Position numbers and translations under genes: made by a program. Shown here piece by piece: positions 1-5,548 of a stretch of DNA of 5,911 nt. The notes under the pieces are model-generated. The model saw nothing but the letters and a program-made list of their open reading frames with translations. It was not told where the DNA came from and ran no database searches. Origin of the DNA: Bacillota bacterium (GTDB taxonomy: Bacteria > Bacillota > Bacilli > Bacillales_B > DSM-18226); the NCBI GenBank assembly GCA_030705665.1, contig JAUZQA010000275.1, positions 1 to 5,911 of the forward strand, given 5' to 3'. Position 1 is the stretch's first letter; each line of letters starts with the position of its first letter.

Positions 1-110
1 CGCCCTTTGGTGCTCGCCAATCGGCAAGTTTTCTTTATCTTTAATTCGTTTGGACAATGCGTTTTGTGGACTTTTCGTCTAAATAACCACCCGAGACAGT
101 TGCGAAGATG
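1..110. other. left-edge sequence without an assignable gene
   Basis: No gene can be assigned. One plus-strand frame is open from the window edge to a TGA at 109-111. One minus-strand frame is open from the left edge to about position 125. Neither translation resembles a family I know. The first 60 bases are visibly richer in G+C than the intergenic DNA elsewhere in the window. This could be the 3' end of an upstream gene, an intergenic repeat, or plain spacer. The window edge prevents a decision. Confidence 0.3.
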
Positions 111-128
111 AAGAGAAAGCTGTACATT
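100..128 (+). promoter_or_regulatory. weak sigma-A-like promoter candidate for the DUF1456 operon
   Basis: TTGCGA at 100-105 and TACATT at 123-128 are separated by 17 bp and match the TTGACA/TATAAT consensus at 4 of 6 positions each. Transcription would begin near 135, leaving about 30 nt before the start codon at 164, which comfortably contains the AGGAGGT at 151-157. The match is modest, and the real promoter could lie upstream of the window. Confidence 0.3.
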
Positions 129-163
129 TTGATATAGGAAACAGGACTTTAGGAGGTCTATAA

Positions 164-658
164 ATGGACAATAACGATATATTAATTCGATTGCGATATG
201 CTTTAGAAATAAAAAACAAAGAAATGGCAGAGATCTTTCAACTTGGCGGCGAGGAAGTAACTGTGCCTGATGTGGTTAAGATTTTGACCAAATTAGATGA
301 CGATGATGAAAATGATGATCAGATGAAATGTAATAATAGGATGTTTGATTCATTTTTAAACGGATTTATTATCTTTAAAAGGGGAAAACAAGAGCCAAAA
401 CCAGGACAGCCCCAAACACCAGAACAAGTTTCGCAGAAAAGCGCAAACGTGAATAATCTCCTGTTAAAGAAAGTAAAAATAGCACTGTCATTAACTACAG
501 AGGATATGCTGGATATATTTGAATTGGCAGGAATCAGAGTATCCAAAGGAGAACTCAGTGCTTTATTAAGAAAAGAAGGGCACAAGAATTATAAAGAGTG
601 CGGAGATAAATTCGCGAGGAATTTTTTAAAGGGACTAGCTCTAAAATACAGGGGATAA
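164..658 (+). CDS. DUF1456 family protein (YehS-like)
   Basis: This 164-residue protein belongs to the DUF1456/YehS family, whose biochemical role is unknown. It shows the family's architecture of two similar helical modules. Module one is residues 1-75, opening with NNDILIRLRYALEIKNKEM and continuing into an IFQLGG motif. Module two is residues 97-164, where LLLKKVKIALSLTTEDMLDI and IFELAG repeat the same pattern. An acidic run of Asp/Glu (45-52) lies late in module one, and a Pro/Gln-rich linker (about 76-90) joins the modules. The length is close to that of E. coli YehS, about 156 aa. The start is the ATG six bases after a strong AGGAGGT (151-157). The stop lies 3 nt before the next gene, so the two are probably co-transcribed and translationally coupled. 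The family identification is firm; the function is not known. Confidence 0.9.
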   Translation: MDNNDILIRLRYALEIKNKEMAEIFQLGGEEVTVPDVVKILTKLDDDDENDDQMKCNNRMFDSFLNGFIIFKRGKQEPKPGQPQTPEQVSQKSANVNNLLLKKVKIALSLTTEDMLDIFELAGIRVSKGELSALLRKEGHKNYKECGDKFARNFLKGLALKYRG

Positions 659-661
659 GGC

Positions 662-1372
662 ATGATGATACATACTTACTTAGGGGAGACAATCCGTTTT
701 GAAATCAAGTACAAGAACCGAACTTCTGTAGGAATGACTATAGATAGCTATGGAAATTTGGAAGTTCAGGCTCCGAAAGGGACGTCTGAAGAAAAAGTGC
801 TTCATTTAATAGAGGAAAAATGGGAACTGATTCAGCAAAAATTAAAAGAAATGAAGGATAGGCTGCATGGACCGCAGAAAAAGCTATATGGGGATGGGGA
901 AGGCTTTCTATATTTAGGAAATACCTATCCCATACAGATTTTTCATGACAAAAACATTGGCCAGGACTATGTGGTATTTGAGGGAGATACGTTACAAATA
1001 TATGTGAAAAAGCTTGAAGATGAGAAAATAAGGCAAGCTCTCAAACGCTTTTATTATCAAGAGTGCAAAGCCCTGGTAGAGAAAAGTATTGAAAACTATA
1101 AAAGCTATTTTAAAACAAAACCACGTTCTATTCTTATCTCGGATAGTAAAACTACTTGGGGAACCTGTGATTCAAGGCAGAAGTTAACCTTTAATTGGAG
1201 GCTGGCCATGGCCCCACGTGAAGTTGTCGACTATGTTGTTGTTCATGAAATGTGCCATATGGTTCATCTCAATCATGACCGCTCTTTCTGGAGGCTTGTT
1301 GGAAAAATAATGCCCGATTACAAGGAAAAGGAAAATTGGCTGGTTTTATCAAATTGGAAAATGACAGTTTAG
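662..1372 (+). CDS. YgjP-like zinc metallopeptidase (M48/SprT-like superfamily)
   Basis: This 236-residue protein is a predicted cytoplasmic zinc peptidase of the YgjP/DUF45 family. The HEMCH motif at residues 195-199 supplies two His ligands and the catalytic Glu, and His205 in HLNHDRSFW is the likely third ligand (HExxH-x5-H). The conserved block just before it, WGTCDSRQKLTFNWRLAMAP (166-185), is the other family hallmark. There is no signal peptide or membrane segment. The length is typical for the family. Two ATG codons are adjacent (662 and 665). The purine-rich GGGGATAAGG, which contains the upstream stop codon, is the only available ribosome binding sequence, so translation is probably coupled to the DUF1456 gene. 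The natural substrates of YgjP proteins are not established, and the pairing with DUF1456 gives no clear clue. The last residues overlap a spurious frame, but the TAG at 1370-1372 is clear. Confidence 0.92.
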   Translation: MMIHTYLGETIRFEIKYKNRTSVGMTIDSYGNLEVQAPKGTSEEKVLHLIEEKWELIQQKLKEMKDRLHGPQKKLYGDGEGFLYLGNTYPIQIFHDKNIGQDYVVFEGDTLQIYVKKLEDEKIRQALKRFYYQECKALVEKSIENYKSYFKTKPRSILISDSKTTWGTCDSRQKLTFNWRLAMAPREVVDYVVVHEMCHMVHLNHDRSFWRLVGKIMPDYKEKENWLVLSNWKMTV

Positions 1373-1449
1373 TAGGAAATAGGATGAAATTCTTGAACAT
1401 TAATCATCATTTAGGAAACCTTCCCTCTCTTTCAAACGGGACGAAAAAT

Positions 1450-1478
1450 TTGAATAATAATGAAACATGGCATATGAG
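1450..1478 (+). promoter_or_regulatory. possible sigma-A promoter for the oxidoreductase gene
   Basis: TTGAAT at 1450-1455 and TATGAG at 1473-1478 are separated by 17 bp and each match consensus at 4 of 6 positions. They lie in the 147-nt gap after the peptidase gene, which has no terminator-like hairpin, so read-through from the upstream operon is also possible. The AT-rich TAATAATATATAAG that follows (1481-1494) may supply an alternative -10 but lacks a partner -35. Confidence 0.28.
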
Positions 1479-1519
1479 CCTAATAATATATAAGTTTTAT
1501 AGAGAGCGGAGAGATAGAA

Positions 1520-2848
1520 GTGGAAAATAATACAAAAATTCGTATTGCCATAATTGGCTCTGGTGTGTCCGGATCCGCAGTAGCATATTTTTTACATAAA
1601 TCCCTTAGGGAACAAGTCGAGACCGTTGTTTTCGAAAAGGAAGACAGAATAGGAGGACGTATCCGCAGTATCAAAATTGGGGAAGAAGAATGGGAGACTG
1701 GCGGAAGCATCATTCATTCGGAAAATCAATATCTTTCCAGGATCGTTGATGAACTCGGGCTAGAAAAAAAGAAACATGTTTATAACGATATTGGTATTTG
1801 GAGTGGCGAATCCTTCCCTTTTAGAACGGGAAAAACGAAAGTGGGCACCCTCTTCAATGTGTTGGTTCGGTATGGTACGAGCCTTGTTAAGTCGCAGCCG
1901 TTAGTCAAGGATATGATTAATAAATTATCGCAAATCTATATCCTTCAGGAAAAAGGTGAAGCCTATTCGGATCCCGAAACATTATTTAAAAAATTGGGGC
2001 TTTACTCATTATCTCAGGAAAAGAGTTACGATTATTTTCGCAGGAACGGGATTTCTGACCGTTTTATCCATGAGTTTATGAATGGTGTTTCCAGACTAAA
2101 TTATGGACAGGATGCAAGCATGCATGGATTGGTCAATTTGGTCTCATTGGCCGGCGCTTCCTTTGGTGGATATTTATTTGCGATAAAAGGCAGAAATTCT
2201 CAAATATGTGAAGCCATGCTGCAAAATTCATCTGCAAAAGTATTGAAAAACCATCGTGTAATTTCCATCCATAAAAAAGAAAAAAATAAATATTTGATCA
2301 CAGTTGAGGGTGGAACAAAAGAGGAATTTGATTATATTGTGATTGCAACACCATTAGAAAAGGCAAAGCTCGATTTTACAAATCTGGAACTTGAAGAAAA
2401 AAATAGGCTTTCCCGTCCTTACCAAGTCACGAACGTTACCTATGTTTTTGGGAAACTTAACCCAAACTATTTTGGGTTAGCGAAAGCAGAACAGATTCCA
2501 GCGAATATTTTAACCCAAGAAAATGAGAACATTCCGTTTTCATCGATTGAACTTTGTAAAGAGAACAAGGTATCCGGGCAGAATATCTATCGGATTTTTT
2601 CCAGACACAAGCTGGCAGAGGATTTGCTAAATAAGCTTTTTATAGAAAGATCAGAAACAAAATCATTGGTTTGGGATGCATATCCTGTTCTTACACCTAC
2701 AGCAGCGTGGCCGTCCTTTGTTCTTGAAGAAGGAATCTATTATGTTAACGCAATGGAATCTGCCATTTCCACAATGGAAACAGAGGTGATGGGCAGTAAA
2801 AACGTAGTAAATTTACTTTTGAAGGACATATGTGGAGTGATTAGCTAG
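1520..2848 (+). CDS. FAD-dependent oxidoreductase of the prenylcysteine oxidase / farnesylcysteine lyase family
   Basis: This 442-residue flavoprotein starts at GTG 1520, six bases after GGAGAG (1508-1513). Residues 8-40 form a Rossmann fold with GSGVSG (13-18) and a ribose-binding Glu39, followed by GGRIRS (45-50), as in amine-oxidase-like flavoproteins. Beyond that general fold it carries blocks that I recall from human PCYOX1 in the same order: ETGGSIIH (60-67), SRLNYGQD (191-198), LVSLAGA (208-214), KGRNSQIC (223-230), IVIATPLE (273-280), YRIFS (357-361), and the C-terminal FAD loop YYVNAMESAISTMETEVM (407-424). PCYOX1 oxidises the thioether of S-farnesyl- or geranylgeranyl-cysteine, giving cysteine, the prenyl aldehyde and hydrogen peroxide. 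The human enzyme has a secretory signal and is lysosomal; this one has neither a signal peptide nor membrane segments and should be cytosolic. Bacteria lack the usual CaaX prenylation, so the substrate is open. The family is well supported, the reaction only inferred. The gene appears to stand alone. Confidence 0.85.
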   Translation: MENNTKIRIAIIGSGVSGSAVAYFLHKSLREQVETVVFEKEDRIGGRIRSIKIGEEEWETGGSIIHSENQYLSRIVDELGLEKKKHVYNDIGIWSGESFPFRTGKTKVGTLFNVLVRYGTSLVKSQPLVKDMINKLSQIYILQEKGEAYSDPETLFKKLGLYSLSQEKSYDYFRRNGISDRFIHEFMNGVSRLNYGQDASMHGLVNLVSLAGASFGGYLFAIKGRNSQICEAMLQNSSAKVLKNHRVISIHKKEKNKYLITVEGGTKEEFDYIVIATPLEKAKLDFTNLELEEKNRLSRPYQVTNVTYVFGKLNPNYFGLAKAEQIPANILTQENENIPFSSIELCKENKVSGQNIYRIFSRHKLAEDLLNKLFIERSETKSLVWDAYPVLTPTAAWPSFVLEEGIYYVNAMESAISTMETEVMGSKNVVNLLLKDICGVIS

Positions 2849-2857
2849 TAAGCATTT

Positions 2858-2885
2858 GTGCCAGGCCCCTAAGGGGGACTGGCAC
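2858..2885. repeat. GC-rich imperfect palindrome, possibly a dispersed Bacillaceae repeat
   Basis: GTGCCAG (2858-2864) pairs with CTGGCAC (2879-2885). Inside, after one G/A mismatch, CCCC (2866-2869) pairs with GGGG (2874-2877) around a four-base loop. It begins 10 nt after the oxidoreductase stop codon. No T-run follows, so it is not a standard Rho-independent terminator; it could protect the mRNA 3' end or be a dispersed element. GTGCC-GGCAC palindromes are, in my memory, common between genes of Bacillus relatives, but I cannot verify copy number from this window. Confidence 0.55.
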
Positions 2886-2924
2886 CTAGCTTCCCAAAAT
2901 ATGATACAAAAAATAGTTTGGAAC

Positions 2925-2938
2925 CTGTGTTCACACAG
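2925..2938. promoter_or_regulatory. small inverted repeat, possible operator
   Basis: CTGTGT (2925-2930) and ACACAG (2933-2938) form a perfect six-base inverted repeat around a two-base centre, set about 47 bases before the extended -10 at 2985-2993. Its position would suit an upstream activator or repressor site. It does not match an operator consensus I know, and a 6-2-6 repeat can occur by chance. Confidence 0.2.
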
Positions 2939-2984
2939 TTGTAGAAAATTTTTAGAAAAGACAAAATATTATAAAATGATGTTG

Positions 2985-2993
2985 TGATATAAT
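2985..2993 (+). promoter_or_regulatory. extended -10 promoter
   Basis: TGATATAAT is a perfect TGnTATAAT extended -10 element. No good -35 hexamer sits 16-18 bases upstream, which is common for extended -10 promoters. Transcription would start near 3000, almost on top of the AAGGAGG at 3002-3008. The transcript could run through the tiny ORFs into the 3222-3611 gene, giving that gene a leader of roughly 220 nt. Confidence 0.5.
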
Positions 2994-3015
2994 TTTCCTG
3001 GAAGGAGGCAGAAAA

Positions 3016-3027
3016 ATGTCAAAATGA
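3016..3027 (+). CDS. three-codon minimal ORF (Met-Ser-Lys-stop) behind a strong ribosome binding site
   Basis: AAGGAGG (3002-3008) lies seven bases before ATG TCA AAA TGA. This is one of the best ribosome binding sites in the window, and it follows a perfect extended -10 element, yet the reading frame closes after three codons. It could be a regulatory minimal ORF that stalls or recycles ribosomes ahead of the next frame, or the start of a gene lost by decay. A sequencing error is a third option. Its TGA overlaps the ATG of the following 38-codon ORF in an ATGA arrangement. Confidence 0.25.
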   Translation: MSK

Positions 3028-3140
3028 CCTATTTAATTTTTAAAAACTTGGATTCCATTCTTTTAAAACCGCAATTTTCCCCTTTCATTTTCTTCATTTT
3101 AAACCCACTAACCTGCCCTCTAAAAATAACTTCCTGTTAA
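3024..3140 (+). CDS. possible 38-aa small protein, coupled to the minimal ORF
   Basis: This ORF encodes MTYLIFKNLDSILLKPQF and continues as a Phe/Leu/Ile/Pro-rich, mostly hydrophobic peptide with two Cys, ending at TAA 3138-3140. It has no ribosome binding site at proper distance: the AAGGAGG at 3002-3008 is 15 bases away. Its ATG overlaps the stop of the three-codon ORF, so coupled re-initiation is conceivable. I recognise no family. The unusual composition may simply reflect the pyrimidine-rich DNA, so chance is the more likely explanation. Confidence 0.15.
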   Translation: MTYLIFKNLDSILLKPQFSPFIFFILNPLTCPLKITSC

Positions 3141-3221
3141 AATATGAAGCAAATCAACTCAAATAAAAAAATGGGGATGTTGCCTGTAAAATCAATATAA
3201 TGAAAAAGGAGCGGTATTATT

Positions 3222-3611
3222 ATGCAGGCAGTATTAAGTAAGATTGCTAAAAGCATGACTGTTTATTATTCAGAAGTTTTCCCCGGTCAGGACAACGAAT
3301 ATTTCCACTTAGCATATATCGGAAAATTATTTTTAATTGCTGACTCTTATTGTATGAATCCAGATTGTACATGCCAAGAGGCATTTCTTAATTTTGTTCA
3401 AGTTTATCCGAGGGAAGATCGAAAACCAAAAAAATTTATGATCAGGATGAAACTTAATGGAAGGGGTTTTAAAATACATGACTATGGCAGCTTCTCTAAA
3501 CGTGAAATACAAGCTATCGTTCTGCATTTTAACGCTGATCCCATGATCCTAAAACAACTAAATGACCGACACAAGGAAATGAGGGAAAAGGCAGTAGAAA
3601 TGCTAAGTTAA
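3222..3611 (+). CDS. hypothetical protein with Cys-x4-Cys-x-Cys cluster
   Basis: I do not recognise this 129-residue protein. It starts at ATG with AAAGGAG (3205-3211) ten bases upstream, and codon use looks normal, so the gene is very probably real. Residues 1-40 are mixed helix/strand, rich in aromatics (YYSEVF, YFHLAYIGKLFLIADSY). The striking feature is YCMNPDCTCQEAFLNF (43-58), with Cys44, Cys49 and Cys51, which could bind a metal or take part in redox chemistry. The middle (66-92) is basic and strand-like, and the C-terminal 30 residues are charged and probably helical (KQLNDRHKEMREKAVEML). There is no signal peptide or membrane segment. The cluster recalls the short Cys motifs of SEC-C-type zinc domains, but spacing and position do not allow an assignment. 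The gene stands alone, bounded by a long leader and a strong terminator. Confidence 0.8.
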   Translation: MQAVLSKIAKSMTVYYSEVFPGQDNEYFHLAYIGKLFLIADSYCMNPDCTCQEAFLNFVQVYPREDRKPKKFMIRMKLNGRGFKIHDYGSFSKREIQAIVLHFNADPMILKQLNDRHKEMREKAVEMLS

Positions 3612-3667
3612 ATGCCAGAGAATAAGTGCTCAACCAAATTAATAAATAAATTTTTTATTAGCATGAG

Positions 3668-3720
3668 TGCCCGGTACTATGAAAAGATATTTGTCTTTTC
3701 GTAGTACCAGGCATTTTTTT
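3668..3720 (+). terminator. Rho-independent terminator with a long stem
   Basis: A 20-bp stem (3668-3687 with 3694-3713), with one C/A mismatch and one wobble pair, closes a six-base loop (TATTTG). Seven T residues (3714-3720) follow. It lies 57 nt after the stop codon of the 3222-3611 gene and should end its transcript. The stem is unusually long for a simple terminator. Its arms contain TGCCCGG and CCAGGCA, resembling the palindrome at 2858-2885. Confidence 0.9.
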
Positions 3721-3761
3721 AGATAATTGGGGAGAAAGTGAAAGAGATAGAATCTAAAAAA

Positions 3762-3791
3762 TTGCATTAGTGAAACTTTGATATGTATAGT
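3762..3791 (+). promoter_or_regulatory. probable promoter for the esterase gene
   Basis: TATAGT at 3786-3791 matches the -10 consensus at 5 of 6 positions, and TTGCAT at 3762-3767 is an acceptable -35 start (TTG) at 18-bp spacing. The site lies between a strong terminator and the esterase start, where a promoter is needed. Transcription would start near 3798, about 50 nt before the ATG. Confidence 0.4.
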
Positions 3792-3850
3792 AAAGAAGTG
3801 TAATAGACGAATCGCATATTTTGGAATTTCAAGGAAAAGGGGGAGAAAGT

Positions 3851-4666
3851 ATGCTGCACGAAAAAATAGAAATTAACCATGAGAAAGATACTGCTGAACT
3901 ATTCACCTATATCCTGGATAATTCTCCGCAAATTGATCCAGAGCGTAAAAGACCTATGGTTGTCATTTGCCCTGGTGGAGGATATGAACATACATCCGAT
4001 CGAGAAGCAGAACCTATTGCAATTCAGATGAATGGTATGGGGTTTCATGCATGTATCTTAAGATACAGTGTAAAACCAGCGGTATTTCCAGTTGCGCTTT
4101 GTCAATTGGCAAAAACGATAGGATTGATACGTGAACATTCCGCTGAATGGAATGTCGATACCACTAAGATTATCGTATTGGGCTTTTCAGCCGGCGGCCA
4201 TTTAGCTGCAAGCTTAGGAGTATTTTGGAACAGGCTGTTTTTGGCTGAAAAAATTACATATTCGAATGAACAAGTTAAGCCAAATGGCATGATCCTATGC
4301 TATCCGGTGATTACGTCAGGGCCTTATGCACACAAAGGAAGTTTTGCTGCGCTTTTAGGAGAACGGTATGAAGATAAAAACCTAATGGATTTTGTATCGT
4401 TAGAACAGCAAGTTTCTACGGATACACCACCAACCTTCCTATGGCATACTGCAACAGATGACGCTGTCCCTGTTGAAAACAGTTTCTTGTTTGCCAATGC
4501 CATTCTAAAAAATAAAGGCTCACTGGAAATGCATATTTACCCAAATGGTGTGCATGGCCTGGCTCTTGGAACGGAAGAGACGAAAAGTATCGCGAACGAA
4601 TTGCGTGTACAGCCTGAAGTCGCAAATTGGATTGAGATGGCAGGGCGCTGGATCAAAGGGCTTTAA
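3851..4666 (+). CDS. alpha/beta-hydrolase fold esterase (acetyl-xylan/BD-FAE-like)
   Basis: This 271-residue protein is a predicted serine esterase of the family that includes acetyl-xylan and BD-FAE-type carbohydrate esterases. PGGGY (41-45) forms the oxyanion hole and GFSAGG (111-116) is the nucleophile elbow with Ser113. The catalytic Asp is 203 or 204 in TDDAVPVENS, and His235 in NGVHG completes the triad. There is no signal peptide, so it acts inside the cell, perhaps on deacetylation of imported oligosaccharides or on small esters; the substrate cannot be read from the sequence. The frame is open back to a TTG at 3821, but that codon has only a poor ribosome binding site, while ATG 3851 follows AGGGGGAG (3838-3845) by five bases and gives the usual family N-terminus. 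Neighbours do not encode glycan-degrading enzymes. It has its own likely promoter and a terminator shared with the convergent gene. Confidence 0.9.
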   Translation: MLHEKIEINHEKDTAELFTYILDNSPQIDPERKRPMVVICPGGGYEHTSDREAEPIAIQMNGMGFHACILRYSVKPAVFPVALCQLAKTIGLIREHSAEWNVDTTKIIVLGFSAGGHLAASLGVFWNRLFLAEKITYSNEQVKPNGMILCYPVITSGPYAHKGSFAALLGERYEDKNLMDFVSLEQQVSTDTPPTFLWHTATDDAVPVENSFLFANAILKNKGSLEMHIYPNGVHGLALGTEETKSIANELRVQPEVANWIEMAGRWIKGL

Positions 4667-4695
4667 ACTTTCAAATCAAAGATGCTAATAAAAAG

Positions 4696-4725
4696 AAAAT
4701 GACTAAATTAATAGTCATTTTTTTT
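4696..4725. terminator. bidirectional Rho-independent terminator between convergent genes
   Basis: AAAATGACTA (4696-4705) pairs perfectly with TAGTCATTTT (4712-4721) around a six-base loop. Eight T residues (4718-4725) follow on the plus strand, and on the minus strand the stem also runs into a T-rich tail. It lies 30 nt after the esterase stop and 44 nt from the stop of the minus-strand DUF3891 gene, so it can serve both transcripts. Confidence 0.85.
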
Positions 4726-4768
4726 ATTGGCTGCCATCAATGAATATTTTCCTGGTGAACGGTTATAT

Positions 4769-5533
4769 TTATACTAATGTAAACGCTCTCATTTTCCAGT
4801 CCGCATCCTTATATGCCTTCGCAATTCCCCACTGATTGATATTGGTTTTCTTCACTTCTTTTATTTGAATCGAAACTTCTGCTGATAAGGCCAGGGGAGA
4901 AGGAGTTAGTGATACCTGCTTCGAGTCAAGCCAATTTGCCATGATATTTTTTCCATTTGTAAAGGGGAAGATTTGTCGAAATCCATTTTTAAACCATGGG
5001 AATTCCTCTTCCTTAGGCGTTCCGGGTTCTTGTAAGCATAAATATAATGATAGATCATCACAAAATTGAACCATCAGAAAGTGAATTTTTAACAGGTTTT
5101 GTTTATCAGTTTCATAGAGGTTTAATTGTTCCATCAAATGGTGCTGCCTGGCTTTTTCGGATCTAATGAATTCGATGGCGGCAGGGTCTTTGGCCCCAAT
5201 TAAAAAGGAATGATAGTGGAGACTGCATAGCAACCCGGCATAAGGGGACTGATTTTCAACTTCATCAATTCCTTTTTTATAAAAGTTTAGTTTCGGCATC
5301 AAAGGGAAATCGATAAAGGAATAAGGACATTTGTAGCGATCATTCCAAAAAGGTGTTTCATCTAAATCAATCCAAGCGCGGTCGTGTTGGGCGATAGCAA
5401 AAATGACATCACTCCAATGATCGGTTCCATTGATTAAAGCAGAATTCCAATGTTGAGCAATATCCCCTGAGAGCAGGCCGTGATGATGCTGCGGAATCAT
5501 TACCCAATCGTGTTCTCTCTCATATATGACCAA
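4769..5533 (-). CDS. DUF3891 family protein
   Basis: This is a DUF3891 protein of unknown biochemical function. With the TTG start at 5533 it has 254 residues. His-rich motifs typical of the family are visible: PQHHHGLLSGDIAQHW (14-29), AQHDRAWIDLD (48-58) and SLHYHSF (104-110). The His and Asp residues suggest a metal site in a helical, HD-like fold, but this is inference. The helical stretch FLMVQFCDDLSLYLCL lies past the middle. There is no signal peptide. The frame continues to an ATG at 5575 (268 aa), but that codon has no ribosome binding site. The TTG follows AAAGGGGAG by six bases and yields MVIYEREHDWVMIPQH, the N-terminus expected of the family. The gene converges on the esterase and diverges from the thioesterase. 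Which start is used is the main uncertainty; the family call is firm. Confidence 0.88.
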   Translation of the reverse strand: MVIYEREHDWVMIPQHHHGLLSGDIAQHWNSALINGTDHWSDVIFAIAQHDRAWIDLDETPFWNDRYKCPYSFIDFPLMPKLNFYKKGIDEVENQSPYAGLLCSLHYHSFLIGAKDPAAIEFIRSEKARQHHLMEQLNLYETDKQNLLKIHFLMVQFCDDLSLYLCLQEPGTPKEEEFPWFKNGFRQIFPFTNGKNIMANWLDSKQVSLTPSPLALSAEVSIQIKEVKKTNINQWGIAKAYKDADWKMRAFTLV

Positions 5534-5539
5534 GTGATT

Positions 5540-5548
5540 CTCCCCTTT
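5540..5548 (-). promoter_or_regulatory. ribosome binding site that favours the TTG start of the DUF3891 gene
   Basis: On the minus strand AAAGGGGAG lies six bases before TTG at 5533-5531. It is inside the reading frame that begins at ATG 5575, whose own upstream sequence (TTAGAAATAT) offers no Shine-Dalgarno match. This site therefore argues for the shorter protein. Confidence 0.6.

Larger units (their letters stand above)
2849..3221. other. 373-nt intergenic region with palindrome, promoter and tiny ORFs
   Basis: No confident protein gene lies here. From left to right it holds a GC-rich imperfect palindrome (2858-2885), a small inverted repeat (2925-2938), an extended -10 promoter (2985-2993), a strong ribosome binding site with a three-codon ORF (3002-3027), a 38-codon ORF (3024-3140), an 18-codon ORF without a ribosome binding site (3144-3200), and the ribosome binding site of the next gene (3205-3211). 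The stretch 3031-3140 is notably pyrimidine-rich on this strand. It may be a long regulated leader of the 3222 gene or the remains of a decayed gene. Confidence 0.5.

Noticed and set aside
319..585. 88-codon minus-strand frame opposite the DUF1456 gene
   Set aside because: It is antisense to a firm gene, Ser/Phe-rich as shadow frames tend to be, and lacks start signals.
1336..1530. 64-codon plus-strand frame between the peptidase and oxidoreductase genes
   Set aside because: It overlaps the end of the peptidase gene and the start of the oxidoreductase gene, has no ribosome binding site, and its translation looks like random AT-rich sequence.
3144..3200. 18-codon ORF as an independent gene
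   Set aside because: It has no ribosome binding site and a Lys/Asn/Met composition expected from AT-rich spacer; kept only as part of the tiny-ORF chain observation.
3196..3201. TATAAT just before the 3222 gene as its -10 box
   Set aside because: There is no -35 at any acceptable spacing, and transcription would begin inside or after the ribosome binding site at 3205-3211.
3821..3850. TTG-initiated ten-residue extension of the esterase
   Set aside because: The ATG at 3851 has a strong GGGGGAG at the right distance and matches the usual family start; the TTG has no comparable site.
4416..4625. 69-codon minus-strand frame opposite the esterase gene
   Set aside because: It is antisense to the catalytic C-terminal part of a clear alpha/beta hydrolase and has no recognisable features.
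1520..4666. A single functional cluster formed by the oxidoreductase, Cys-cluster protein and esterase
   Set aside because: They are separated by a 373-nt gap, a strong terminator and separate promoters, so common strand alone does not support a shared system.
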